Part shown: in pieces, positions 24,571 to 36,000 of the stretch | Layout of the letters: every line of letters begins with the position of its first letter | Numbering within the stretch: position 1 is the stretch's first letter | Assembly: GCA_029964075.1 (NCBI GenBank) | Contig: CM057133.1 | Coordinates: forward strand, 16,268,699-16,332,698 | Direction: 5' to 3' | Length of the DNA stretch: 64,000 nucleotides | Origin: Patiria pectinifera | Taxonomy: Eukaryota > Echinodermata > Asteroidea > Valvatida > Asterinidae | Made by a program: the position numbers and the translations under genes | Notes under the pieces: generated by a model | Database searches by the model: none | What the model saw: the letters and a program-made list of their open reading frames with translations, nothing else | Told to the model about the DNA's origin: nothing

Positions 24571-24967
24571 TTAACAATAGTGTGACGTCACAGCAATGGT
24601 TTAACTTTCAGGAAACGACGGGCGTTGGTATAAAGGGGGTGTTTCTCCTGCATTCTAAGGCAATTCAAGAATAAAATAAGAAAATGTAGCATTCCATCTA
24701 TTATTTGTGGCCCCATTTTACTAGTTTCATAACATTAGTCGGCGGTACGTACGATGTGAAACGCTTGTATCGTTGGTACCAATGCTATTTTCACCATTTT
24801 TTCACACATGAGTATAGAGCAGCGAACTAGCAGACGAGCAGCTGTTTCGAGCACGCTACATGCATGCGAGTTGACGTTCGATTGTCATGATTGCTGTGTT
24901 AACTGCTGTTTGTTTTCGTGATTTTTACATAAAAATCTAAAGAATCCAAGACAGAGATATAACAAAA

Positions 24968-25090
24968 CAATTGTTGACTGCTGTGATGTGGGATATGACG
25001 TTTTGAACACCCTCGAGGCACTTAGCACTTGTACGTCCGTGGTGTGTTCAAAACGTCATATCCCACATCGCAGCAGTCAACTGTTGTTAA
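24968..25090. repeat. Long hairpin in 3' flank of receptor copy A
   Basis: Arms of about 40 nt: TTGACTGCTG then GGGATATGACGTTTTGAACA pair with TGTTCAAAACGTCATATCCC then CAGCAGTCAA, around a loop CCCTCGAGGCACTTAGCACT. Unit B keeps the inner stem at about 31734-31836 but has lost the outer left stem. Confidence 0.8.
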
Positions 25091-26312
25091 TCATGCGTTC
25101 TGTAGAGCCCTAATATATAAATGGCGAACTCAAGACGGAAGTACTCCTTTCACATTTGTTAAAAACAATCTCGGACAAACAACCGGGTTTTTTTTGTACA
25201 CGCACAGGGAGTCCGTATAGGAATATGTAAATAGTGCTGAAATATACATCGTTGCAATTTTTATAATGTTTACAATGCTTATAACTACAACACCCGAAGC
25301 CAAACACTTATGATAGACAAAAAGCTTGATATAATTAAGATTGCACATGGCTGATATATACATTGTACTGTGATTATAATTTATACAAGTATTCCTTCAA
25401 ATCAACAAGCACAATTACAATATTGTGGAATCAGTAATATACATTAATGTTAGGCATATAGTCATGCCGTGCTACATTATAGGAATTGGCAACACATTAG
25501 AATGCATAACACTCTAGACATGTTGTATTATAAACCAACGACCATTTAACGTATACCGCTACTTTACGAGAAAATAAACGCTCACAAATTTGCATTTCTC
25601 CGACACTTTTCTAAAAACTGATCCCATCTGTAAACTCAGTGCGAATTATGAGGATCGCAATTATTATGTGGGTTTAGTACTTCAGATACGCCCGTAAGAA
25701 CCGCGTGCCCTTCAAACTTTTAGGGCACCGGTGACCTCTAATCAGTTGTGAACACTGACAACCTAAACCTGTCATGCTGACAAGATTAACGAGATGTCTC
25801 AAACGACAGGATTTAAGTCGTAATCCGGACGAGATAGCTTGTCATCCTGTTAAAATGGAACATGCTATGTAGTCAGTCCGAGACATCTTGTCACTGTATC
25901 GACATAAATCCTAACATCATAGACACCCTCTAAATCTGCTCGGCGTGATAGGTTTGGGGTTTTCTGTTCACGAAGATTTCACAAAGAAACTTGGCAAGCT
26001 TCTGTTCCTTGCCCTATATGATCTCAGTGACACAATCAATGCACAAATATTCTACTGGACAGTGCGTCGAGAACGCAGGCATATGCGCCATCATGAGAGG
26101 CTCTATGATACAAAGGCGTGCAATGACACTACCCCCAACTGTGTGTCGCAAAATCTTCGAAGCAGCATTAAGCACCAATAAATATTGGTCATTTTGGAGG
26201 AGGAGCGGCTCATGGTCATAGGCCAACCCAGCAAACCTATTTACCACCCCCAGCCCGGATACGCCCTTGAATGAGGGTAGGCTTTTCAGGGTTAGTTGAA
26301 AAAGTCATCATT

Positions 26313-29300
26313 TCAGAGTTTAGTGTCGATGTTGGAGAGGTTCACTTGCCCTTCCTCCAAATTTTCCGGGAGATTTGAAGATGTGTTTCGCACTGATACA
26401 ACTGCTAAAGAGCTGCTACTTCCTGCACACGGTCGTTGGACATCGTTCATATGTTGAATGGGACAACCGCAGACGCAGTGACAGGAACAGAGCATTGCCC
26501 ATTGCTGATGCCACAGCGCCCTCACATTGCTTTTGAGGAGGAACGTCAAGCCAATGAAGGCGCCCTGTAAGGAGTTGACGAAGACTGCAAGATACCAGAC
26601 GATGATAACGTCAAACACGTTGGCAACAAGGAAGAGAGTCCAGGTCGCTCCAGTCACCACAGTGAGCTGTACGGGGATGTTAAGCAGATAAGATGTTAAT
26701 ATCAAGAATTGGACCTGCAACGCCAGTTGGCAGCAAACAAACCGGCTACAATATTATCTTGTTTTGGACCGTCGGTCTTTGTCATGTATGATAAATTGCT
26801 GTTGCTGTGAAGACGTGGTCCAAATATTTCACATTGTGATGCATTTTATATTTTACGCGTTATAAATGTTATGTTATAGGGCTTTCAAATACATGAACTG
26901 TCAAAGTACAGATGAAGTTATTCCAGGCACATTCAAAGCAGAATCTCTTTAAGAACATGTTCGATAGATATTCCGTAGTCTACTAGCGATCGACGAAAGG
27001 TACATAAATATGTCACTTATTAACAGCTAGTCCCATTTATTCCGACTGATCGCACTCGTATAACGGTCGAATCACACAAAACATGAGCCTTGCTTGAAAA
27101 CTAGCTTGTCTTACCTTAATGCAAAGTAGAATGTCGGTTTTGCCATCTGTAACCATTCTTACAGCAGCTAGCCTTCTGTGATTTGCAGTCACTGTGTAGA
27201 TCATGATGACAAGAAACATGCAATTGATGAGAAGAAGAACAGACAGTGGGATGCCGAACACCAGCAATGCATGGGTAGGGTCAACAATCCAGCACTGACT
27301 GCCACCATACTCGAGACCGAAAGACGAGTGCTCATTGCCCAAACTCGATACCAAGAAACAGACGCCCACGAAGATGACGGGAAAGCCCCAGGCCACAACG
27401 CAGAACTTCATGACTTTGTACCCACCTAAACCCTCCTGTCGAGAAGGAGGCCTCATCGATCGCATGGTGTACGCTAAATCGCCAGCCAAAATGCTCGTCC
27501 ACGTAAACACGGCCAGCCAGGCAAAGTGCAGCACTACTGCCCGAGCCACGCACAACCAAGGAACTGATGTCTTACCAACCACAAGAACCACTTGGGCCAG
27601 TAGTAAGGCAACAGTGAGATTCATCACAATTTTACCAGGCACGTTTTGCAAAACTGAGAATCGTAAGTAGGTGATCAGTGTAAGGATCAACAGGACAATC
27701 GAGCACACGCTGCCAGCAAAACTTAAGTCGGAGAGTGTTGTTATCCAGGCTGAATAGGTAACTGGCCCGGGTAGAAAGTTACACATTCGAAGAGTGCCGT
27801 CTGGTAACTGCCACACATCACCTACATTGAAGGAGCTCCCTGAAGCCTCATGTACAAACACGGCATCTTCGCCAACGCCCGACATAACAAATTCACTTCT
27901 GTTGAAAACCACCAAGACATCGCAGCCGTCCTGAACAAACGGGTCGCATAAGGTCAAGTACTCATTCTTAGACCAAGTTGCATTGGTCATCTTATACTTT
28001 GTAAGGTGTGCGAATTCACTTGCCGCATATATATGCCCACTGATGTTGACATAGAAAGCACCATCAGCGTAAGCAATCTCGTTCACATCCACATTATGCT
28101 TTGTGAACCCCTCACAGATCAATCCCCTGGACGCATTGATGTCAGCTTGTGATGCTACTAGAAGCAACGATGATGTTTCATTGCACCTGACTGTCGAATT
28201 TCTGGAGAACAACTGGTCTAAGTCTCCTTGGATGTGTGCTGCTGCGGACATATCTACATGGATACTGGCATGGCCGTACAATGAACCTTCTGCGTCGTAG
28301 CTCGAAATAATTTCAAGACTAAGGTATGGTAGAAGTTGTTTCAAGCAATCACTTGATAGGTCTTTGGTCATGGTCTGGTTGTTGAATTTGACACATTGAC
28401 CCATCTGCAACACTCTACCGTCAGTACAGGTCAGGTTTCTACACATGTCAATAAATGGATCGTATTGCTGCCTAAGACCACATCCTCCTATCGTACGTTC
28501 GACCAATTTGTGGGGGCCGATCAACAATTTACGCTCTGCCTCGCTTTGAACCGTACGCGCAGTGAAATCAAACAGGACCAAAAATGAATTGGCAGGTTGC
28601 ATCGAACCTTCAGTGAGGCGGCAGGAAAAGGTATCGGCGGAGACTGTTCGCTCTGAAAAGCCGTTGCAATATGCACAGTAGACATTCTTGTATACTGTGA
28701 TCACTTTAATGGGAATCCAGCTGGTGAAATGGAACACAAGGGACGTGTGGTTGCCACAAAGCGCGATCTGGGTTTCCGTGGCATTGGTGGTTTCAGAACA
28801 ACTGTCTATGATTTCACGATAGCAGCGATGGGGTTCACTCAGCATGGATGTCGGGGGAACTGTCTGAATGCCCATGCAGGCATCCAAATTGGGCTTGCCA
28901 CCAGCATAAATCGGGATAGTCTCACCTACCGCAGGCTCACAGTCCCACAGTCTGAGACTCCAAGGTACCGGGTCAGTGACGCAGTGACAGATAGCGCAAT
29001 AGACGTTCTTGAAGACAATATCATCGGGTCCATTAACCAGGAGCGTCAGGAATCTCTGAGAGCGGGCCAATGTCTCATTTTCGCAGTTTTGTCTGACGTC
29101 GTCCATAGGCCACTGTAGTGGGCACCGTCCAACTGCCACACTGTTAAAAAAATTTCTGTTCATTAACAGTTGATTCTATTGTCAATTGGCATTACAGGAG
29201 TTACTGTTTTTGCACAGTATATTCTACTGTTTCTTTTTTCTCTGTATATTAACAGCAGATTCTACTTTATTTGATATTGTTCAATTACATTTGTTTGTTC

Positions 29301-30749
29301 CTAACAACTCTCTGTCACTGAACAAAAGGATATTCTCGTATAATGAACGTACATAACATGCAGATCCTTGTAAACGTCATGTAATGGCGGTGCGGCTATC
29401 GAAAAACTCAGGGAGGTTCGTTCGATGCTAGATGCTTGCACGTACGGCGAGGCGTGCTGCAGCAATGACAACCAGGCACGTTCAACTGATGTTGTTCGGT
29501 TGACAGTCAGGCTTACAACTGAAACTGCTTCTCTATATAGCGCTTCTCCTTGAATGATGAGGGCATACAATACAAATACAAACACTACCGCCTACCAGGG
29601 AAAAATCACGCGATACGGAAAAAAGATGATTCTCTGTTGACCGACAGCGATGTGACTGTGTTCTGTGTGCACAGAAATATTCCGTAACCAAACAGAGGAA
29701 TGGAGAAAACTGTACGTAGGCAGGAACACATTTGTAGATTTACAGAAAAATCCGAAAACAGTAACATCTACTGTAAATTTACAGAAATTTCATCAGAAAA
29801 ACAACTGTTAAATAACGCAATTTTTAACAGTGCAGATACATAACCTCATTGTCTGGATCGTAAGGGGAAACGCAGACCAAATGTGGCGAGAAATCATATC
29901 GGTTCATCCCTGGATCTGTACCATTGGCGCATAAGTCAAGGTAGTCAACGCAGCAGTCACCATACACGACACAATTGGCGTCGCATCGACAATTCACCCT
30001 TTTCAAGGGTTTCCCAATTTGGGGGTTATAACCATCGCCGCAATTCGGTGCGCAATGGGTTTGTTCAGAACGACAAATATCTTCATTGGCAGTCGAAGCC
30101 ACTGCAGAAATAACAGGTCAGAGTAAAGTTAATTAATTAAAAATCGTGCTGACCCGAATGAGATTATGTAGGGAAGAGGAGTTTGTTCACGCCAATCGCA
30201 TCACTATTAACTTTACCAACTACCGTATGAAGTACAACTGTTCGCATTAAAATGGACTTTGGCTGTTTAAATAAAATGAAATTAAAAAACTAGTACAAAG
30301 TAATCAATAAATATCTTTTGTTTTCACTATGGATGTCCACAGCCCTCTTATTTTAGGTTACGTTTGCGAACAAACAATTCCAACCTGTGAATAGACTGGT
30401 TTCCGTCACAAGGGATTCGACTACAACACTGACAAACGCACATGAAATAAAATTCGTTTCCATAAAAATACCTGAAAACAGATGTAGCCTCAACAATTAA
30501 TGGAATGGATGATCCCAAATTCATTTCACCATTACTTTGTTAATTGAATCACATACGAACGAGACAAGTTGTGTATTTACGTTACATGATCGCGTTCCAT
30601 AATTCTGATGACTGTGATTCACATTGTAAGAATTAAGTTGAAAAAAAATAAATGACAGCCTTACCGGGTGATTCGAAATAGTACAGGTGAAAAACTGCAA
30701 CGTACATGAATAACCGCAGCAGAGCCACCTTGGAACTTCGTCGAGCCAT
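26313..30749 (-). pseudogene. SMB-domain methuselah-like 7TM receptor, copy A, large exon interrupted by a transposon
   Basis: Exons in transcript order: 30665-30749 (start, signal peptide MARRSSKVALLRLFMYVAVF), 30101-27115 (somatomedin-B domain, ectodomain, TM1-TM5), and 26714-26313 (TM6-TM7, cytoplasmic tail, TGA). The large exon contains a 694-bp inverted-repeat insertion at 29139-29832 with a CA target duplication. Removing the insertion and one CA leaves a continuous frame predicting 925 residues, so there is no other damage. As written, the reading frame stops two codons into the insertion, just after the somatomedin-B domain and short flank. The protein would therefore be a secreted fragment unless the insertion is spliced out; a pair of weak splice sites would do so in frame (see findings). 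Family: class B, closest in style to methuselah-like receptors (LPDGTLRMC before TM1). Ligand unknown. Calling it a pseudogene is an inference. Confidence 0.75.
29139..29832. mobile_element. 694-bp CACTG-ended inverted-repeat transposon inside receptor copy A coding exon
   Basis: The ends are CACTGTTAAAAA and TTTTTAACAGTG, in inverted orientation, flanked by CA at 29137-29138 and 29833-29834. Copy B has the uninterrupted site (CTGC-CA-GATA near 35878), so both edges and the 2-bp duplication are seen directly. The interior is AT-rich with repeated CTGT/ACAG motifs and no transposase ORF. CACTG tips with a 2-bp duplication hint at a CMC (CACTA/Mirage)-type non-autonomous element; the superfamily is uncertain. 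Confidence 0.88.
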
Positions 30750-30811
30750 GGTCGAAGCTTTGTGTCAAATGCACAGCTAGATGTGAAGTCAACCACAAGC
30801 AGGCACCTGTC

Positions 30812-30826
30812 CCGCGTATTTTAGAA
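30812..30826 (-). promoter_or_regulatory. Probable TATA-like core promoter, receptor copy A
   Basis: On the - strand, CTAAAATACGCGGGAC lies about 65-75 bp before the start codon. Copy B has TTAAATACGCGGGAC at the matching place. The CGCGGGAC block is identical in both, and the neighbourhood is as conserved as the exon. This is position and conservation evidence only. Confidence 0.4.
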
Positions 30827-33066
30827 GGATCGTACCTCAATTTAATTACCCGTTATCTTCACTTTTCCTGATTTCTAAAATGCGCTTTTTTGCCACTGGG
30901 ATTATAAAAGCAGGTGAAAACGATCTCGGAATATTAAGAGAAAGTCGCAAATATCACTGATTAAATAGTGGTTCGAAAACACGAACCACCTACGCGGTTT
31001 ACAATTAAGCACTCATCGCTTTTAGACTGCTCCTAAAGGCATAGATTTTTCTGGACGGCCACTGATAATGAAAGAACTCCGAAACTCCACTGACAATAGA
31101 AAAGGATAATTAAAAGCGAGAAGGGGCACCGTGAGACACTATCGGATATGCGTTATTCATGAGTGACACGTGGACTGTGCGTTGGCCGACGCGTGTTAGC
31201 AGTTCACAGTGGAAATCAGGTCCAATCAATAATCAAGAGTTGGAAGCAACGTTTTCGAAAAGAAGCATGTCCGACAGGAATTAACACATTCCCTCTCGTG
31301 AAGATTACACGAAACTGCAAACTGCTAAAGTATTCTCTGTTAAGTTATGATTATTTTTCTAACTAGTATTGTTATATCTCTGTCTTTAATACTGTATTTT
31401 CATTGGCCTAGAACGATCACGTGTTTAGTTTGTAAAAAGTAATGACACACTACCTGTGGGATAATGACATACGTGATATCCCCACAGGGAGTGTGCTATG
31501 ACTTGTGCGTACGGTACGTACAGTGCGAAACGCTTGTATCGTTGGTACCCACGCTATTTTCCCCATGTTTGCACTAATGAGAGGGAGCAGCGAACTAGCA
31601 GACGATCCGCCGTTTCGAGCACGCTACATGCATGTGAGTTGACGTTCGATTGTCAAGATTGCTGTGTTTACTGCTGTTTGTTTTCGTGATTTTTACATAA
31701 AAATCAAAAGAATCCAAGACAGAGATATAACAAAATGTGGAATATGACGTTTTGAACACCCTCGAGGCACTTAACACTTGTACGTCCGTGGTGTGTTCAA
31801 AACGTCATATCCCACATTACAGGAGTCAACAGTTGTTAATCATGCGTTCTGTAGAGCCCTAATATATAAATGGCGCACTCAAGACAGAAGTACTCCTTTC
31901 AGATTTGTTAAAACAACCTCGGACAAACAACCGTTTTTTTTGTACACGCACAGGGAGTCCGTATAGGAATATGTAAATAGTGTTCAAATATACATCTTTG
32001 CAATTTTGATAATGTTTACAATGCTTATAACTACCACACCCGAAGCCAAACACTTATGATGGACAAAACGCTTGATATAATTAAGATTGCCCATGGCTGA
32101 TACTGTGATTATAATTTATACAAGTATTCCTTCAAATCAACAAGCACAATTACAATATTATGGAATCAGTAATGTACATTAATGCTAGGCATAGGCCTAT
32201 ACTCATGCCGTGATACATTATAGCAATTGGTAACACATTAGTATAATGCATAACACTCTAGACATGTTGGATTATAAACCAACGACCATATAACGTATAC
32301 CGGTACTTTACGGGAAAATAAACGCTCACAAATTTGCATTTCTCCGACACTTTTCTAAAAACTGATCCCATTTGTAAACTCGGTGCAAATTATGAGGATC
32401 GCAAATATGTGGGTTTAGTACTTCAGATACGCCCGTAAGAACCGCGTGCCCTTCAAACTTTTAGGGCACCGATGACCTCTAATCAGTTATGAACACTGAA
32501 CACCTAAACCTGACATGCTGACAAGATTAACAAGATGTCTCAAACGACAGGATTTAAGTCGTAATCCGGACAAGATAGCTTGTCATCCTGTTGAAATGGA
32601 ACATGCTATCTAGTCAGTCCGAGACATCTTGTCATTGTATCGACATAGATCCTGACATCATAGACACCCTCTAAATCTGCTCGGCGTGATAGGTTTGGGG
32701 GTTTTCTGTTCACGAAGATTTCACACAAAAACTTGGCAAGCTCCTGTTCCTTGCTCTATAAATTATGATCTCAGTGACACAATCAATGCACAAATATTCT
32801 ACTGGACAGTGCGTCGAGAACGCAGGCATGTCATATGCGCCATCATGAGAGGCTCTAAACGTATGATACAAAGGCGTGCAATGACATTACCCCCAACTGT
32901 GTGTCGTAAAACCTTCGAAGCAGCATTATGCACCAATAAATATTGGTCATTTTGGAGGAGGAGCGGCTCATGGTCATAGGCCAACCCTGCAAACCTATTT
33001 ACCACCCCCAGCCCGGATACGCCCTTGAGGGTAGGCTTCTCAGTGTTAGTTGAAAAAGTCATCATT

Positions 33067-36000
33067 TCAGAGTTTAGTGTCGATGTTGGAGAGGTTCACT
33101 TGCCCTTCCTCCAAATTTTCCGGGAGATTTGAAGATGTGCTTCGCACTGATACAACTGCTAAAGAGCTGCTACTTCCTGCACACTGTCGTTGGACATCGT
33201 TCATATGTTGAATGAGACAACCGCAGACGCAGTGACAGGAACAGAGCATTGCCCATTGCTGATGCCACAGCGCCCTCACATTGCTTTTGAGGAGGAACGT
33301 CAAGCCAATGAAGGTGCCCTGTAAGGAGTTGACGAAGACTGCAAGATACCAGACGATGATAACGTCAACCACGTTGGCAACAAGGAAGAGGGTCCAGGTC
33401 GCTCCAGTCACCACCGTGAGCTGTACGGGGATGTTAAGGAGATAAGATGTTAATATCAAGAATTGGACCTGCACCGTCAGTTGGCAGCAAACACACCGGC
33501 TACAATATTATCTTGTTTTGGACCGTCGGTCTTTGTCATGTATGATAAATTGCTGTTGCTGTGAAGACTTGGTCCAAATATCTCACATTGTGATGCATTT
33601 TATATTTTACACGTTATAAATGTTATAGGGCTTTCAAATACATGAACTGTCAGAGTACTGATGAAGTTATTCAAGGTACATTCAAAGCAGAATCTCTTTA
33701 AGAACATGTTCGATAGATATTCCGTAGTCTACTAGCGATCGACGAAAGGTACATAAATATGTCACTTATTAACAGCTAGTCCCATTTATTCCGACTGATC
33801 GCACTCGTATCACGGTCGAATCACACAAAACATGAGCCTTGCTTGAAAACTAGCAATTGTCTTACCTTAATGCAAAGTAGAATGTCGGTTTTGCCATCTG
33901 TAACCATTCTTACAGCAGCTAGCCTTCTTTGATTTGCAGTCACTGTGTAGATCATGATGACAAGAAACATGCAATTGATGAGAAGAAAAATAGACAATGG
34001 GATGCCGAACACCAGCAATGCATGGGTAGGGTCAACAATCCAGCACTGACTGCCACCATACTCGAGACCGAAAGACGAGTGCTCATTGCCCAAACTCGAT
34101 ACCAAGAAACAGACGCCCACGAAGATGACGGGAAAGCCCCAGGCCACAACACAGAGCTTCGTGACTTTGTACCCACCGAAACCCTCCTGTCGAGAAGGAG
34201 GCCTCATCGATCGCATGGTGTACGCCAAATCGCCAGCCAAAATGCTCGTCCACGTAAACACGGTCAGCCAGGCAAAGTGCAGCACTACCGCCCGAGCCAC
34301 GCACAACCAGGGAACTGATGTCTTACCAACCACAAGAACTACTTGGGCCAGGATTAAGGCAACAGTGAGATTCATCACAATTTTACCAGGCACGTTTTGC
34401 AAAACTGAGAATCGTAAGTAGGTGATCAGTGTAAGGATCAACAGGACAATCGAGCACACGCTGCCCGCAAAACTTAAGTCGGAGAGTGTTGTTATCCAGG
34501 CTGGATAGGTAACTGGCCCGGGTAGAAAGTTACACATTCGAAGAGTGCCGTCTGGTAACTGCCACACATTACCTACAGTAAAGGAGCTTCCCGAAGCCTC
34601 ATGTACAAACACGGCATCTTCGCCAACGCCCGACATAACAAATTCACTTCTGTTGAAAACCACCAAGACATCGCAGCCGTCCTGAACAAACGGGTCGCAT
34701 AAGGTCAAGTACTCATTCTTCGACCAAGTTGCATTGGTCATCTTATACTTTGTAAGGTGTACGAACTCACTTGCCGCATATATATGCCCACTGATGTTGA
34801 CATAGAAAGCACCATCAGCGTATGCAATCTCGTTCACATCCACATTATGCTTTGTGAACCCCTCACAGATCAATCCCCTGGACGCATTGATGTCAGCTTG
34901 CGATGCTACTAGAAGCAACGATGATGTTTCATTGCACCTGACTGTCGAATTTCTGGAGAACAACTGGTCTAAGTCTCCTTGGATGTGTGCTGCTGCGGAC
35001 ATATCTACATGGATACTGGCATGGCCGTACAATGAACCTTCTGCGTCGTAGCTCGAAATAATTTCAAGACTAAGGTATGGTAGAAGTTGTTTCAAGCAAT
35101 CACTTGATAGGTCTTTGGTGATAGTCTGGTTGTTGCATTTGACACATTGACCCATCTGCAAGACTCTACCGTCAGTACAGGTCAGGTTTCTACACATGTC
35201 AATAAATGGATCGTATTGCTGCCTAAGACCCCATCCTCTTATCGTACGTTCGTCAAATTTGTCGAGGCCGATCAACAATTTACGCTCTGCCTCGCTTTGA
35301 ACCGTACGCGCAGTGAAATCAAACAGGACCAAAAATGAATTGGCAGGGTGCATCGAACCTTCAGTGAGGCGGCAGGAAAAGGTATCAGAGCCTGTTCGCT
35401 CTGAAAAGCCGTTGCAATATGCACAGTAGACATTCTTGAATGTGATCACTTCAATGGGAATCCAGCTGGTGTGGAACACAAGGGACGTGTGGTTGCCACA
35501 AAACGCAATCTGGGTTTCCGTGGCATTGGTGGTTTCAGGACAACTGTCTATAATTTCACGATAGCAGCGGTGGGGTTCACTCAGCATGGATGTCGGGGGA
35601 GCTGTCTGAATGCCCATGCAGGCATCCAAATTGGGCTTGCCACCAGCAGAAATCGGGATAGTCTCACCTACCGCAGGCTCACAGTCCCACAGTTTGAGAC
35701 TCCAAGGTACCGGGTCAGTGACGCGGTGACAGATAGCGCAATAGACGTTCTTGAAGACAATATCATCGGGTCCATTAACCAGGAGCGTCAGGAATCTCTG
35801 AGAGCGGGCCAATGTCTCATTTTCGCAGTTTTGTCTGACGTCGTCCATAGGCCACTGTAATGGGCACCGTCCAACTGCCAGATACATAACCTCATTGTCT
35901 GGATCGTAAGGGGAAACGCAGACCAAATGTGGCGAGAAATCATATCGGTTCATCCCTGGATCTGTACCATTGGCGCATAAGTCAAGGTAGTCAACGCAGC

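Larger units (their letters stand above)
20771..24740. other. Intergenic region between RRP12 and the receptor cluster
   Basis: No gene is recognised. It contains a GGATCC-tipped element (20825-21047), two tRNA-derived SINEs (21392-21662 and 21958-22135), a diverged TTAA-type element (about 23275-23941) and a palindrome-rich element (23970-24570). The ORF at 22286-22537 (83 codons, with a CMQC and a CHC motif) and the 188-codon - strand ORF at 21681-22247 have no recognisable domain; the latter is an antisense reading of a SINE. Confidence 0.6.
24741..30940 (-). repeat. Tandem duplication unit A (receptor gene copy A)
   Basis: From about 24741 the sequence matches unit B from about 31509, at high identity, through 3' flanking DNA, all three exons, the promoter and into upstream DNA near 30.94 kb (unit B near 39.49 kb). 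Unit A differs by the 694-bp insertion at 29139-29832. Unit B differs by about 2.5 kb of extra intron containing mobile elements. The shared 1.5 kb of non-coding 3' flank shows that the duplication is recent or that the flank is constrained. Confidence 0.9.

Noticed and set aside
27178..29118. Several + strand ORFs of 60-129 codons (and their equivalents at 33929-35860)
   Set aside because: They are antisense shadows of the receptor exon, occur identically in both copies and have no domain.
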